In this document: piece by piece, positions 36,673 to 45,375 of the stretch
Layout: each line of letters begins with the position of its first letter
How positions within the stretch are numbered: the first letter of the stretch is position 1
Assembly: GCA_963734635.1 (NCBI GenBank)
Contig: CAVTIA010000006.1
Span: 411,074 to 475,073, forward strand
Source: DATCJA01 sp963734635
GTDB taxonomy: Bacteria > Acidobacteriota > Vicinamibacteria > Vicinamibacterales > UBA2999
Length of the DNA: 64,000 nucleotides
Direction of reading: 5' to 3'
Notes under the pieces: generated by a model
Database searches by the model: none
What the model saw: only the letters and a program-made list of their open reading frames with translations
What the model was told of the DNA's origin: nothing
Program-made: the position numbers and the translations under genes

Positions 36673-36948
36673 ATGGCAAAGCAGGCAGTCGCGCGCGCTA
36701 TCGATCTCGATCCCATCGATCGACTCGAAGACAAGATCAAACTTCTCGTGGACGTCGTTACGGGGCTGCGCGCCGATCAGGCGAAGGCTGCAGAAGAAAA
36801 CAATCGGCTTCGGCAGGAAATTGACGCGCTGCGTGCGCGCCTCGCCGATGCCCAGGGCACCGGCGCCGAGCTCGACGTGCTCCGCGAGGAGCGCGAAGCC
36901 GTTCGGCAGCGCGTGGCCGAGATGCTCTCGCATCTGGAGGCCATCTAG
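36673..36948 (+). CDS. Small coiled-coil protein, ZapB-like
   Basis: The ATG at 36673 gives 91 residues, nearly all a single coiled coil: IDRLEDKIKLLVDVVTGLRA, then ENNRLRQEIDALRARLADAQ and EEREAVRQRVAEMLSHLEAI. Its position directly upstream of zapA, and its size, match the ZapB-type cell division proteins that cross-link FtsZ ring components via ZapA. Sequence conservation in such coiled coils is low, so the name rests mainly on context. A longer reading from 36589 lacks a good ribosome-binding site. Confidence 0.75.
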   Translation: MAKQAVARAIDLDPIDRLEDKIKLLVDVVTGLRADQAKAAEENNRLRQEIDALRARLADAQGTGAELDVLREEREAVRQRVAEMLSHLEAI

Positions 36949-36950
36949 AT

Positions 36951-37023
36951 GTCTTTAGTCTTTGGTCCTTGGTCATTGGTGAGTGACGACCCAACCAAAG
37001 ACAAGAGACCAGAGACCAAAGAC
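36951..37023. repeat. Heptamer-repeat hairpin between the ZapB-like gene and zapA
   Basis: The left arm (36951-36980) has units GTCTTTA, GTCTTTG, GTCCTTG and GTCATTG in exact 7-base register. The right arm (36994-37023) has ACCAAAG, ACAAGAG, ACCAGAG and ACCAAAG. The arms are 30 bases each with about 24 complementary positions and a 13-base loop. This is the clearest two-armed heptamer element in the window. Confidence 0.85.
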
Positions 37024-37037
37024 CCGAGCGTTCTCCC

Positions 37038-37358
37038 ATGAGTGGCGTTGTCACCGTTGAAATTGGCGGACAGCGCTACCCAATCCGAAGCGGTCTCGAT
37101 CCGGCGTATGTCGGGGAGCTCGCTGCGTACGTCGACAAGAAAATGCGCGCCGCTTCCGACGCGGCCCCCACCACTGACATGCTGGGCCTGGCGATCCTCG
37201 TCGCCCTGAACCTGGCCGATGAATACTTCCGGGCCCGCCAGCATCAATCGTCACATGGGGAACTCAACGAACGAGCCCTGCGCCTCGAGCAGCTGTTGGA
37301 CCAGATTCTGGACGACTCGAGCGTTCCGCCGCTCAAGGTGAGCAACAGCCTCTTGTAA
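37038..37358 (+). CDS. zapA: Cell division protein ZapA
   Basis: This 106-residue protein begins SGVVTVEIGGQRYPIRSGLD, then YVGELAAYVDKKMRAASDAA and a long C-terminal helix (LAILVALNLADEYFRARQ). This is the ZapA layout: a small head domain plus a dimer coiled coil. It promotes FtsZ bundling at the division site. The 6S RNA gene directly downstream reproduces the zapA-ssrS linkage known in other phyla. Confidence 0.92.
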   Translation: MSGVVTVEIGGQRYPIRSGLDPAYVGELAAYVDKKMRAASDAAPTTDMLGLAILVALNLADEYFRARQHQSSHGELNERALRLEQLLDQILDDSSVPPLKVSNSLL

Positions 37359-37391
37359 GTTCACGTAATTTCGCACACCGGCAACACATAT

Positions 37392-37413
37392 AACTGTTGT
37401 GTTATCAACAGTT
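37392..37413. terminator. Perfect 8-bp palindrome after zapA
   Basis: AACTGTTG (37392-37399) and CAACAGTT (37406-37413) enclose the loop TGTTAT. The stem ends in TTT, but no longer U-run follows. It lies between zapA and the 6S RNA promoter, so it could end the pheST-zap transcript. It may equally be a regulator site in front of the 6S promoter. Confidence 0.5.
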
Positions 37414-37421
37414 TAGATGCC

Positions 37422-37450
37422 TTGACCAGCCCCACCACGCGGGCTAAGAT
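37422..37450 (+). promoter_or_regulatory. Sigma-70-type promoter of the 6S RNA gene
   Basis: TTGACC (37422-37427) and TAAGAT (37445-37450) are separated by exactly 17 bases. The expected start, about 7 bases after the -10 box, falls at 37456-37457, where the first base of the 6S RNA closing stem lies. The agreement of two independent signals raises confidence. Confidence 0.75.
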
Positions 37451-37454
37451 CCGA

Positions 37455-37640
37455 AAAGCTCCTGCTTTGCTCGTGATGGTTCGGGGGCTCGTCTGAGCCA
37501 ACGTCATCACCCAAGCGAGCCGCGAGGTCGCGTGGTGTGCATGCCTCTGTGGTGAGGAAGCCTGAAACGCGGCCGACAACAGCGGTTCCACCTGCTTTCG
37601 CAGGTTCATTCGACCTCCCCACACGGCAAAGCGGGGCTGA
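37455..37640 (+). ncRNA. ssrS: 6S RNA
   Basis: An RNA of about 185 nt between zapA and thiL. The ends form a long closing stem: AGCTCC plus GCTTTGCT near 37457-37471 pair with the complementary stretch near 37623-37638, with one bulge. Internal landmarks align in order with E. coli 6S: CTGAGCC, a CACCCAAG-like segment, GCATGC, AGGAAGCCT, then CGACAACA and a terminal CACCTGC/GCAGGTT hairpin. 6S RNA binds sigma-70 holoenzyme as a promoter mimic in stationary phase. Start and end are accurate to a few bases. Confidence 0.85.
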
Positions 37641-37656
37641 TTTTCCCCCTTCTGAG

Positions 37657-38652
37657 TTGCCGACTCGTACCGTTGCCGATCTCGGCGAACGCGCCCTCGT
37701 TCAACGCATCACGACGCGGTTGACGGCGCCGAGCTGGGTTGTTGTCGGACCGGGCGACGATGCCGCGGTCGTCGAGCCCGAGCGGGGATCGCTCGAGGTG
37801 CTCACGACCGATACACAGATCGAAGGCATCCACTTCGATCACGGGTTTGTGGCGCCGGACGCCATCGGACACCGCTCGCTCGCGGTCAATTTGAGCGACC
37901 TGGCGGCGATGGGCGCGCGGCCCCGCGCGGCACTTCTGTCGCTGGTCTTGCCCGACGCGCTCGAAGTGGCCGTCGTCGACGGCCTGCTTGACGGAATGCT
38001 TGCACTCGCCGAGGCGCACCGCGTGGCGGTGATCGGCGGCAACATCTCGCGGTCGCCGGGGCCGCTGATGGTGGACGTTACGGCTACCGGTACCGTGCGG
38101 CGGCGGCGCATCCTGACACGTGCCGGCGCCCGTCCGGGCGACGCGGTGTACGTCACCGGCGCGATCGGGGATGCGCTGGTCGGATTGAAATCGTTGCAGC
38201 GTGGAGGGTCACGGACCTTAGTCGAGCAGGAGCGGCGTTATTTGCGTCCCGAGCCGCGCGTGCGGACGGGCCTCGTGCTCGCAGGCAATAGAGCCGCAAC
38301 CGCGTGCATGGATTTGAGCGACGGTCTCGCGGACGCCACGCGCCAGATCGCGGAGGCATCGCAGGTAGGCATCACGCTCGACGCTGGCCTGCTGCCGATT
38401 AACGACGCTGTACGTCGGTGGCACGAGGACGAGGGGCGTGACGCCGTGATGAGTGCTCTCGAGAGCGGGGAAGACTACGAACTGCTCTTCACCGTTCGAA
38501 AGGCGCACGACGGGCGACTTCGGGCTGTGCGCCGGGCCGTCAGCGGCGTTCCAATAACGCGCATCGGCGTAGTAACAACGGGTTCGCGAATTTCGATCAA
38601 GACGGCGGACGGCGAGCAGCCGTTGCCGGAAGGGTATCAGCACTTTCGATGA
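37657..38652 (+). CDS. thiL: Thiamine-monophosphate kinase
   Basis: The likely start is TTG at 37657 (LPTRTVADLGERALVQRI), since readings further upstream pass through the 6S RNA. This gives 331 residues of the AIR-synthase fold: VVGPGDDAAVVEP (Mg/ATP site), TTDTQIEGIHFD, LAVNLSDLAAMGARPRAALL, GGNISRSPGP and a late ACMDLSDGLADA. It phosphorylates thiamine phosphate to thiamine diphosphate. Its stop overlaps the start of the 3D-domain gene (ATGATG). Confidence 0.94.
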   Translation: MPTRTVADLGERALVQRITTRLTAPSWVVVGPGDDAAVVEPERGSLEVLTTDTQIEGIHFDHGFVAPDAIGHRSLAVNLSDLAAMGARPRAALLSLVLPDALEVAVVDGLLDGMLALAEAHRVAVIGGNISRSPGPLMVDVTATGTVRRRRILTRAGARPGDAVYVTGAIGDALVGLKSLQRGGSRTLVEQERRYLRPEPRVRTGLVLAGNRAATACMDLSDGLADATRQIAEASQVGITLDAGLLPINDAVRRWHEDEGRDAVMSALESGEDYELLFTVRKAHDGRLRAVRRAVSGVPITRIGVVTTGSRISIKTADGEQPLPEGYQHFR

Positions 38653-39323
38653 TGCCACCGACGATCATCTCGGGATCACTCGTCAGGAAACTGGCGGCCA
38701 CGTGCATTGCCGTCATCGGCTTCGTGTTGCTGTACGAGGTCAGCGTGTTCGACTCGCGTGAGTTGAACCCTGTGGGTGAGCCGAATTCGGTGAAGGTGGT
38801 TGATCCAACGGCGCCTGCCGCAGGCGCACGCCTCGAGTTCACGGCTACGGCTTACTGCAAGGGGACGACGACCGCGTCAGGTGTCGGCGTGCGAACCGGT
38901 ATCGCCGCCTCGGACCCGTCGATCCTGCCCGTCGGCAGCGTCGTCAACATAAGCACGCACGACGTGAAGTACAACGGCGTTTACACGATTATGGATACCG
39001 GACCGGCCGTACAGGGACGTACGCTCGACCTTTACATGTGGAGCTGCCATGAAGCCCTGAGGTTCGGACGCCGGCCAGTCGAACTGCGCGTGCTGCGATT
39101 AGGGTGGAATCCTGCGGCGAGCACCCCAAGCTTCGTCGATCGGTTGTTCCGGAGGCGCGAGGCGGCGCGGGTCCCACCTCAGGCTCCGCAGCCGGCACCG
39201 ACCGATGCGCAGCACGACGACGCGGCGCAACAGGTCCCGGTGCATACCGACCAAGTAGTGGGCTCGGCAGGTGAGTCCGCGACACCTGCCGTTCCCGCCA
39301 CACCGCTTTTGAACACGCCGTAG
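38649..39323 (+). CDS. Membrane-anchored 3D (Asp-Asp-Asp) domain protein
   Basis: This 224-residue protein has an N-terminal hydrophobic anchor (LAATCIAVIGFVLLYEVSVF). A 3D/RlpA-like double-psi barrel follows (FTATAYCKGTTTASGVGVR, VNISTHDVKYNGVYTIMDTG, GRTLDLYMWSCHEALRFGRR). Aspartates in IMDTG and TLDLY are the family catalytic-site candidates, as in lytic transglycosylases. The C-terminal 65 residues are Pro/Ala/Gln-rich and low complexity. Likely peptidoglycan-associated; it overlaps thiL. Confidence 0.85.
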   Translation: MMPPTIISGSLVRKLAATCIAVIGFVLLYEVSVFDSRELNPVGEPNSVKVVDPTAPAAGARLEFTATAYCKGTTTASGVGVRTGIAASDPSILPVGSVVNISTHDVKYNGVYTIMDTGPAVQGRTLDLYMWSCHEALRFGRRPVELRVLRLGWNPAASTPSFVDRLFRRREAARVPPQAPQPAPTDAQHDDAAQQVPVHTDQVVGSAGESATPAVPATPLLNTP

Positions 39324-39385
39324 ACAGCGCTTACGCTACACGCGCAGAGGCGAATCCAGCCGGACGCGTGCTACTTTCATTCGGA

Positions 39386-39406
39386 ACACCTCCCCAGAAG
39401 AGGTGT
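39386..39406. terminator. Hairpin ACACCTC/GAGGTGT between convergent genes
   Basis: A 7-bp perfect stem with a 7-base loop lies between the 3D-domain gene and the convergent phosphoribosyltransferase gene. The flanks are AT-rich (GGAA before, ATTA after). It could serve as a weak two-way terminator. Confidence 0.45.
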
Positions 39407-39432
39407 ATTAGCAACGTGGGTACTGGCGGCGA

Positions 39433-40107
39433 TTATTGATGGGTCGTAGTGGCGTGGACGTGTTCGTTGAGCAGACGCCGCACTTCTTCGTCGGTCGTTT
39501 GATCGAAATCGAAGTACCACTGCCCAACCGCTGCGAACGGCTCAGGTGTCCGCACACAGACGACCTCATCGGCAATCGCCAGGAGCTCATCGCACGTCTC
39601 ACGGGCGCCGACAGGCACGGCGACCACGACCGCAGAGGGGCGCAGCTGCCTCACGGCCTTGACCGCGGCCCGCATCGTCGAGCCCGTAGCCAGACCGTCG
39701 TCCACGAGAATGGCGACACGCCCTTCGATCGGTACTGGTTCGCGTCCTTCGCGATACGCGTGTTCCCGTCGCACCAGTTCGCGCTCTTCTTCGCGCGCCA
39801 CTGCCTCGATGGCGTCTTTCGGAATGCCGTACCACCGCACGACGTCGTCATTGAGTACTCGGACCCCGCCGGATGCGATGGCTCCCATTGCCAGCTCACG
39901 ATGCCCCGGCGTGCCGAGTTTGCGCACAAGGAACAAATCGAGCGGCACTTCGAGCGCTCTTGCAACTTCGTACGCGACAGGCACTCCACCGCGTGGAAGC
40001 GCCAGAACGACCAGGTCGTCGCGTCCCGCGTATTTCCGAAGCGCAGCGGCGAGAGCCCGCCCGGCGTCACGTCGATCCTGGAATGCGCGATGCTCGTTGA
40101 TGTCCAT
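39433..40107 (-). CDS. Phosphoribosyltransferase-domain protein
   Basis: The ATG at 40107 (MDINEHRAFQDRRDAGRALA) gives 224 residues of the type I PRTase fold. Visible parts are VLALPRGGVPVAYEVARALE, a flexible hood (LVRKLGTPGHRELAMGAI), and the PRPP loop AILVDDGLATGSTMRAAV. This family is common in acidobacterial and proteobacterial genomes, often near heat-shock or universal-stress genes, with no proven substrate. The upstream 22 codons of the longer reading are not conserved and are left out. Confidence 0.88.
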   Translation of the reverse strand: MDINEHRAFQDRRDAGRALAAALRKYAGRDDLVVLALPRGGVPVAYEVARALEVPLDLFLVRKLGTPGHRELAMGAIASGGVRVLNDDVVRWYGIPKDAIEAVAREEERELVRREHAYREGREPVPIEGRVAILVDDGLATGSTMRAAVKAVRQLRPSAVVVAVPVGARETCDELLAIADEVVCVRTPEPFAAVGQWYFDFDQTTDEEVRRLLNEHVHATTTHQ

Positions 40108-40225
40108 CGGCGATCCCTTCAATGCCCCGCCATCATCGCCGGAGTGCTTCTCTTGACGGGTGAGACTGTACAACAGCGGCCACTGCGCGGCTCAAACCCG
40201 GAAACTGTGCAAGTGAAATGCCGCG

Positions 40226-42031
40226 CTATGCGGTCGAGGTGGCCCGAATGCCGATCGGCGCTTCCGGCGACGGTTCCTGCTGGAACTGCAGCCGATACAG
40301 CCTGTGATAAATGCCTCGCTGCGCCAGCAGTGCCTGGTGTGTTCCTGATTCACGGAGTTGCCCCTTGTGAAACACCAGGATGCGGTCCATGCCCTGAATG
40401 GTCGAGAGCCGATGCGCAATCGCGATTGTCGTGCGCCCCTGCATGAGCACGTTCAGCGCATCGCGGATGAGCAGCTCGGTTTCGGTATCAACACTCGACG
40501 TTGCTTCGTCGAGCACGAGCACGGGGCGGTCGAAGGCGAGCGCACGGGCAAACGACAAGAGCTGCTTCTGTCCGACGGACAGTGTCGCGCCGCGCTCCGC
40601 GACAGGCGTCGCGAGGCCATCTGGCAGGCGATCGACAAAGGCTTTCGCATGGACCGCTTCGATGGCCGCGCGCACACGATCGTCGCTGATGTCGTCGTTG
40701 CCCAGTCTGATGTTGCTCGCGATCGTGCCGGAGAACAGATGCACATCCTGGAGCACGAGGCCGAACGCGGCCCGAAGCTGCTGCAGCTCTATGTCCCGAA
40801 TATCCACACCGTCGATCGTGATTCGCCCCTGCTGGACGTCGTAGAACCGAAGCAACAGGCTCACAATGGTCGTTTTGCCGGCGCCGGTGGCGCCCACAAT
40901 CGCCACACGTTCGCCAGGCTCCACGCGGAACGACACGTCCCGAAGCACGGGCTCGCCGTCGTTATAGGCAAACGTCACGTGTTCAAACGCGATCGCCCCG
41001 CGCCCTGACACAGGAACGGGATTTCGAGGCGACATGATCTGTGCCGGTGTGTCGAGTACGCCGAAAATCCGCTCCGACGATGCCATGGCGCCCTGGAGCA
41101 CGTTGAACTTCTCCGACATATCGCTGATGGGCCGGAAAAACCGCTGCGCGTACATCAGGAACGCTACAAGGGAACCGAGCGTCAGGCTGTCCTGGATGAC
41201 CCAGCCACCACCTACCCAGATGATGAGCGCCGAGGCAAGCGCGCTCACGAGCTCAATGGCTGGATAGAACACGGCATAGAAGAAAATCGACCTGATGTTC
41301 GCGTCGCGATGACTCCCGTTGATGCCATCGAAGGCGGCAAAATCGCGCGCCTCGCGCCGGAACAGGTGCACGGTTGCCATGCCGGTAATGCGTTCCTGCA
41401 GAAACGCATTGATGCGTGCGATCCACAGCCGAACCGTTCGATACGAGTCGCGGACGTTGACGCGGAACCACTGTGTAATCACTACAATGAGCGGGAGCAC
41501 CGAAAAAGCCACGAGGGCGAGCCGCCAATCCATCCACACGAGTACGGCCATGATGCCGACCAGCGTGAACGCGTCACCGAATACCGCCACCACGCCAGAC
41601 GTGAAGAGCTCGTTCAGCGCATCGACGTCGGTGGTGACGCGGGTCATGAGGCGGCCCACGGGATTCCGGTCGTAAAACCGCACGTCCAGCTGCTGCAATC
41701 GATCGAGAATCTGGACTCGGAGATCGAACATGATCCGCTGCCCGATCATCTGCATCGTCGACGTCTGCAGATACTCGAACGCAAACGAGCCGCCGATCGT
41801 CAGCAGAAACAACACCGCGACGATTGAGAGCGACGACAGATCCCTTGCCGGAATGTATTCGTCGATGACGAGCTTCGTCAGGTAGGGCGGCGCAAGCTCG
41901 AGTACAGAATGGGCGATGATGGCGGCGACCGCCAGCACAACCTGCATCTGATACGGGCGCAGATACGTGAGCAGCCGGCGCATCAACCGCCCGTCGTACG
42001 CTCTGCCGAGGACTTCGTCTTCGTGCATCAC
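40226..42031 (-). CDS. ABC exporter half-transporter, canonical ATP site
   Basis: This 601-residue protein has six TM helices over residues ~20-310 and a C-terminal nucleotide-binding domain. The NBD has VAIVGATGAGKTTIVSLLLR (Walker A), LSVGQKQLLSFARAL (signature), VLVLDEATSSVDTETE (Walker B with catalytic Glu) and the switch His in AIAHRLSTIQ. It overlaps the stop of the partner ABC gene (ATGA). Together they form a heterodimeric type-IV exporter of the TM287/288 or BmrCD kind. Substrate unknown (lipid or drug). Confidence 0.93.
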   Translation of the reverse strand: MMHEDEVLGRAYDGRLMRRLLTYLRPYQMQVVLAVAAIIAHSVLELAPPYLTKLVIDEYIPARDLSSLSIVAVLFLLTIGGSFAFEYLQTSTMQMIGQRIMFDLRVQILDRLQQLDVRFYDRNPVGRLMTRVTTDVDALNELFTSGVVAVFGDAFTLVGIMAVLVWMDWRLALVAFSVLPLIVVITQWFRVNVRDSYRTVRLWIARINAFLQERITGMATVHLFRREARDFAAFDGINGSHRDANIRSIFFYAVFYPAIELVSALASALIIWVGGGWVIQDSLTLGSLVAFLMYAQRFFRPISDMSEKFNVLQGAMASSERIFGVLDTPAQIMSPRNPVPVSGRGAIAFEHVTFAYNDGEPVLRDVSFRVEPGERVAIVGATGAGKTTIVSLLLRFYDVQQGRITIDGVDIRDIELQQLRAAFGLVLQDVHLFSGTIASNIRLGNDDISDDRVRAAIEAVHAKAFVDRLPDGLATPVAERGATLSVGQKQLLSFARALAFDRPVLVLDEATSSVDTETELLIRDALNVLMQGRTTIAIAHRLSTIQGMDRILVFHKGQLRESGTHQALLAQRGIYHRLYRLQFQQEPSPEAPIGIRATSTA

Positions 42032-43783
42032 GACGCAGCCAGCTCCTCTTCGAGAAGCTGCTTTCGATACAGATCGGCGTACACGCCGTTGTGCGCAATC
42101 AGCTCTTCATGCGTACCCCGTTCAGCGATCCGCCCTTCGTCGAGAACCAGAATCTGATCTGCGTGCCGAACGGTCGACACGCGATGCGAAACGATGATGG
42201 ATGTCCGCTGGCGCATCGTTCCGCGAAGCCGATCGAGAATTTCCTCCTCCGTGTAGGTATCCACCGCCGACAGCGCATCATCGAGAATGAGAATCTTCGG
42301 GTCGACCAGCAGCGCGCGTGCAATGGCGGTGCGCTGCTTCTGACCGCCGGACAGGGTAATCCCGCGTTCACCGATGGTTGTGTCGTATCGGTTCGGAAAA
42401 GCCGCGACATCCTTGTCCAGACGGGCAATTGACGCGCCTTGCTCCACACGCTCAGAGTGGTCCTGTCCCCCGTGCGCCCCGAATGCGATGTTCTCCGCGA
42501 TAGTCGCGCCGAACAAAAACGGTTCCTGGGGAACGAACCCGATGAGCGCCGCGCAGCACGGGAAGCGGAATCTCCCGAACATCGACGCCGTCGATGAGCA
42601 CCGTGCCGGGCGGCGGATCGTGCAGGCGCGGAAGAAGACTGAGCAGTGTCGACTTGCCCGAGCCCGTTGCTCCCACAACCGCCGTTGTCGACCCCGCGGG
42701 CAGGACCGCGGAAACGTCGTTCAGCACGCGGTGACCGGCGTAGGTGAATGTCAGGTGGCGAAACTCGATGTCTCCGTTAATCTGCACGGCCGACGTAATC
42801 CGGCCGGTTGCGTGCGCATCCGTGATTCGCGGCGGCGTGTCGAGAACCTCCAACATGCGGTTCCATGACGCCATCCCGCGCTGCAGCAGGTTCGTCACCC
42901 ACCCGAACGCGATCATCGGCCATGAAAGCATCATGAGGTAAGAGTTGAACGCAACCAGCTCACCCACGGTCATGCGTCCTGCGACCACCTCCCGGCTCCC
43001 GAGCCACAGGACGAGCAGTGCGCCGACCCCCATGAGCAGACCCATGATTGGGTAATAGAGCGACTGGATCCGGATGAGGCCGCGGTTCCGATCCGACGTA
43101 CTCCTGGTTGGCGCGCCTGAACCGCTCGCTTCGAAGGCTTCCTGGCCGTACGCGCGGACGACGCGGACGCCGGACAGCGTTTCCTGCGTCATGGCGCTGA
43201 TCTCCGAGAGCTGCGCCTGAATACGCTCGAATCTGAGATGGATGATCGTGCCGAAGTACTTCACCGCGACCGAAATGAGCGGAAGCGGCAGCAACGCAAT
43301 CAAGGTCAGCCGCACGTCGATGGACAGCATGAGGACGCATGCCGACGACGAACGTCAGCGCGGTGGTGGCCGAGTACATCACGGCGGGGCCGATCATCAT
43401 CCGCACGGCATTCAGGTCGTTCGTGGCACGCGACATCAGGTCGCCCGTGCGGTGATGCTGGAAGTATGCGAGATCCAGACGCTGGAGGTGCGCGAAGAAG
43501 TCGTTGCGGAGGTCGTACTCGATGCCGCGCGATGCGCCGATGATGATCCGGCGCATCAGGAACCGGAGATACCTCCGCCGACCGCTGCAAGCGCGACGAT
43601 CGCGCCGCCATAGAATCGCACCTTCGACGCGTCGACACCGCCCGTCAGATCGTCGATGGCGAGCTTCAGTACCCACGGGCCGGCGAGCCCAACAGCTGCG
43701 GTTCCCACGACACACACCATGCCCGCGAGGAACGCACCGCGATAACGAAGCACGTACGCGAGCAGCTTGCGGCGCGGGGACAT
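42028..43783 (-). CDS. ABC exporter half-transporter, degenerate ATP site (several frameshifts)
   Basis: The ATG at 43783 opens MSPRRKLLAYVLRYRGAFLA. The frame slips near 43565 and 43335, twice compensating near 43090-43135, and again near 42550, finishing at 42028; the total is about 585 residues. Visible parts are the TM domain (DLRNDFFAHLQRLDLAYFQH), Walker A (VVGATGSGKSTLLSLLPRL) and signature LSGGQKQRTAIARALL. Walker B reads ILDDALSAVDT, with Asp in place of the catalytic Glu, as in the degenerate site of heterodimeric exporters. It is the partner of the gene that overlaps its stop. Confidence 0.88.
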
Positions 43784-43842
43784 CTTCTCAGTATATGGTG
43801 CGCCAATTAACGCCGATCCTGCAGTTAGCCGATAATCTGCGT

Positions 43843-44614
43843 ATGCAAAACCCATTCGTGACAGGTGTTCTGTGCCTCAGCGCTCTACTGTTGCCAAGCG
43901 TGCGCGCCGACGCACAGGGTCATGTGGCCGAGGTCGGCATCATGCCGTGGAAGCCTTCACCGGAACTCGTGCTCTCGACCGACACTTTGTCGGGTTTCAG
44001 CGTCGATGAAGTGGACTTCGTGCGGGAGTTCGGCATCAAGAAGAAATGGTTCCCCGAGTTTCGCGCCGCGCTCGGACGCAGCCACAAGTTCCGGTTCAGC
44101 TATGTGAAATTCAACTATGAGGCTGACGCGACGATTCAGCGGACGTTCACGTTCCAGGGACGAACGTTCACAGTCGGAGCGCCTGCGACGACTGATATCG
44201 AGTGGGACCTGTGGAAACTCGGCTATGAGTGGGACTTCGTCTCCACCGATCAGGGATTTTTTGGCGTATTCACGGACCTGAAGATCAACCAGGTGACCGG
44301 GCTCGTCGACAGCCCCGTGCTGCGAGCGGCGGCAACGACCGACGTCACAGCTCCTGTGCCGACCATCGGCGTGATTGGGCGCGGATACCTCTCGCGCAGC
44401 GTCTCCGTCACGGGTGAATTCTCGGGACTCAAGTGGAGCAACGACGATTTCGACGTGAAATTCTTCGATTTCGACATCTACGGCATGATTGGTAGCCCGA
44501 CGTGGCGGAGCGCAAATTGGCTACCGCTCCGTTGTCGCGGACTATCTGGTCAACGAGGATTCGGGCGACCTCAAGATGCAGGGGATGTACTTCGGCGGGT
44601 ATCTTCGATTCTGA
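43843..44614 (+). CDS. Outer-membrane beta-barrel-like protein (one frameshift)
   Basis: The ATG at 43843 gives a signal peptide (NPFVTGVLCLSALLLPSVRA-DA). A beta-rich body follows with alternating patterns and Tyr/Phe/Trp girdles (EWDLWKLGYEWDFVSTDQGF, GRGYLSRSVSVTGEFSGLKW). The frame slips near 44505-44515, and the true end is IGYRSVVADYLVNEDSGDLK... ending GGYLRF at 44614, a classic C-terminal barrel strand. About 256 residues. It lies divergent from the ABC exporter genes with about 60 bases between. Function unknown. Confidence 0.72.
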
Positions 44615-44633
44615 ACGCAGGGCGCAGCTTCCT

Positions 44634-45372
44634 CTAGGGCTTCCTCCCGACCATCAGCAACGAGCTCCCAAACGGCATCCGGACGCGGCGCGCCAGCGCC
44701 GCTTCCCGTTTCACGAGCCACGTCAGGGCGGCGTTGATCGGCGCCGACGGGACGGACAGATCCGCATCGCCCGTCGGCTCGCGAAACGGGCGGAACATTG
44801 CCTGCGCCTTTCTGACCGCGAGCATCAGCGGCAGCAGCGACGCAAAGAGATACGAGATGCGCACGACCTCGAGTCCCGCGTCAGCCATCAGGCGAGATGC
44901 TCGCGCCGTGTTGTAGCGGCGCAGCTCGCCCCACACATCGCTGTGGTCGCCGCGCATCATGTCCAGCGCCGTCACGTTGAGCACGACGTGTCCACCCGGC
45001 CTGAGTATTCTCGCCATCTCGCGCAGCGCCTTGCGATCGTCGGGAACGCTCTGCACCACATCGAATGAAGTGGCCAGGTCGAAGCTGTTCGACGCAAACG
45101 GTATGTGCTCCATATTGGCCCGCACGATCGGGCGCCCCGTCCTGCGCGCTCGCCACATCGAGTCCTCGTTGAGATCGAAGGCGAACGTCTGCCCGTACGG
45201 GCGCAGCAACACGTCGAGGTTGTAGCCGGTACCGCACCCGCAGTCGATGATGCGAAGGTCGCGGCGGTCGCCCGGCGATCTCATTGATCACCGGAATGAC
45301 GTAGGCTCGAAATCCGTGAAACCAGAAATGGGTGGGTTCGGCGAGAGCTGTGAGCTCGAGGAGGTTGCCCAT
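44634..45372 (-). CDS. Class I SAM-dependent methyltransferase (one frameshift)
   Basis: The ATG at 45372 (MGNLLELTALAEPTHFWFHG) is followed by a slip near 45275. The main frame then shows the SAM-binding motif RIIDCGCGTGYNLDVL, the acidic FAFDLNEDSM, the NMEHIPFASNSFDLATSFDV post-I region, and ILRPGGHVVLNV. About 245 residues. It probably methylates a lipid or small metabolite. The C-terminal part has a hydrophobic segment (SYLFASLLPLMLAVRKA) suggesting membrane association. The start lies 4 bases after the slt stop. Confidence 0.85.
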
Positions 45373-45375
45373 CGG

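Noticed and set aside
36951..37023. CRISPR-like repeats
   Set aside because: Units are 7 bases with no spacers, and no cas genes are present; the same holds for the other heptamer tracts.
37537..37656. Upstream extension of thiL
   Set aside because: It translates the 3' half of the 6S RNA, and the conserved ThiL N-terminus begins at the TTG at 37657.
39436..40446. Long plus-strand reading over the phosphoribosyltransferase gene
   Set aside because: The minus strand carries a clear PRPP loop and PRTase fold; the plus-strand translation has none.
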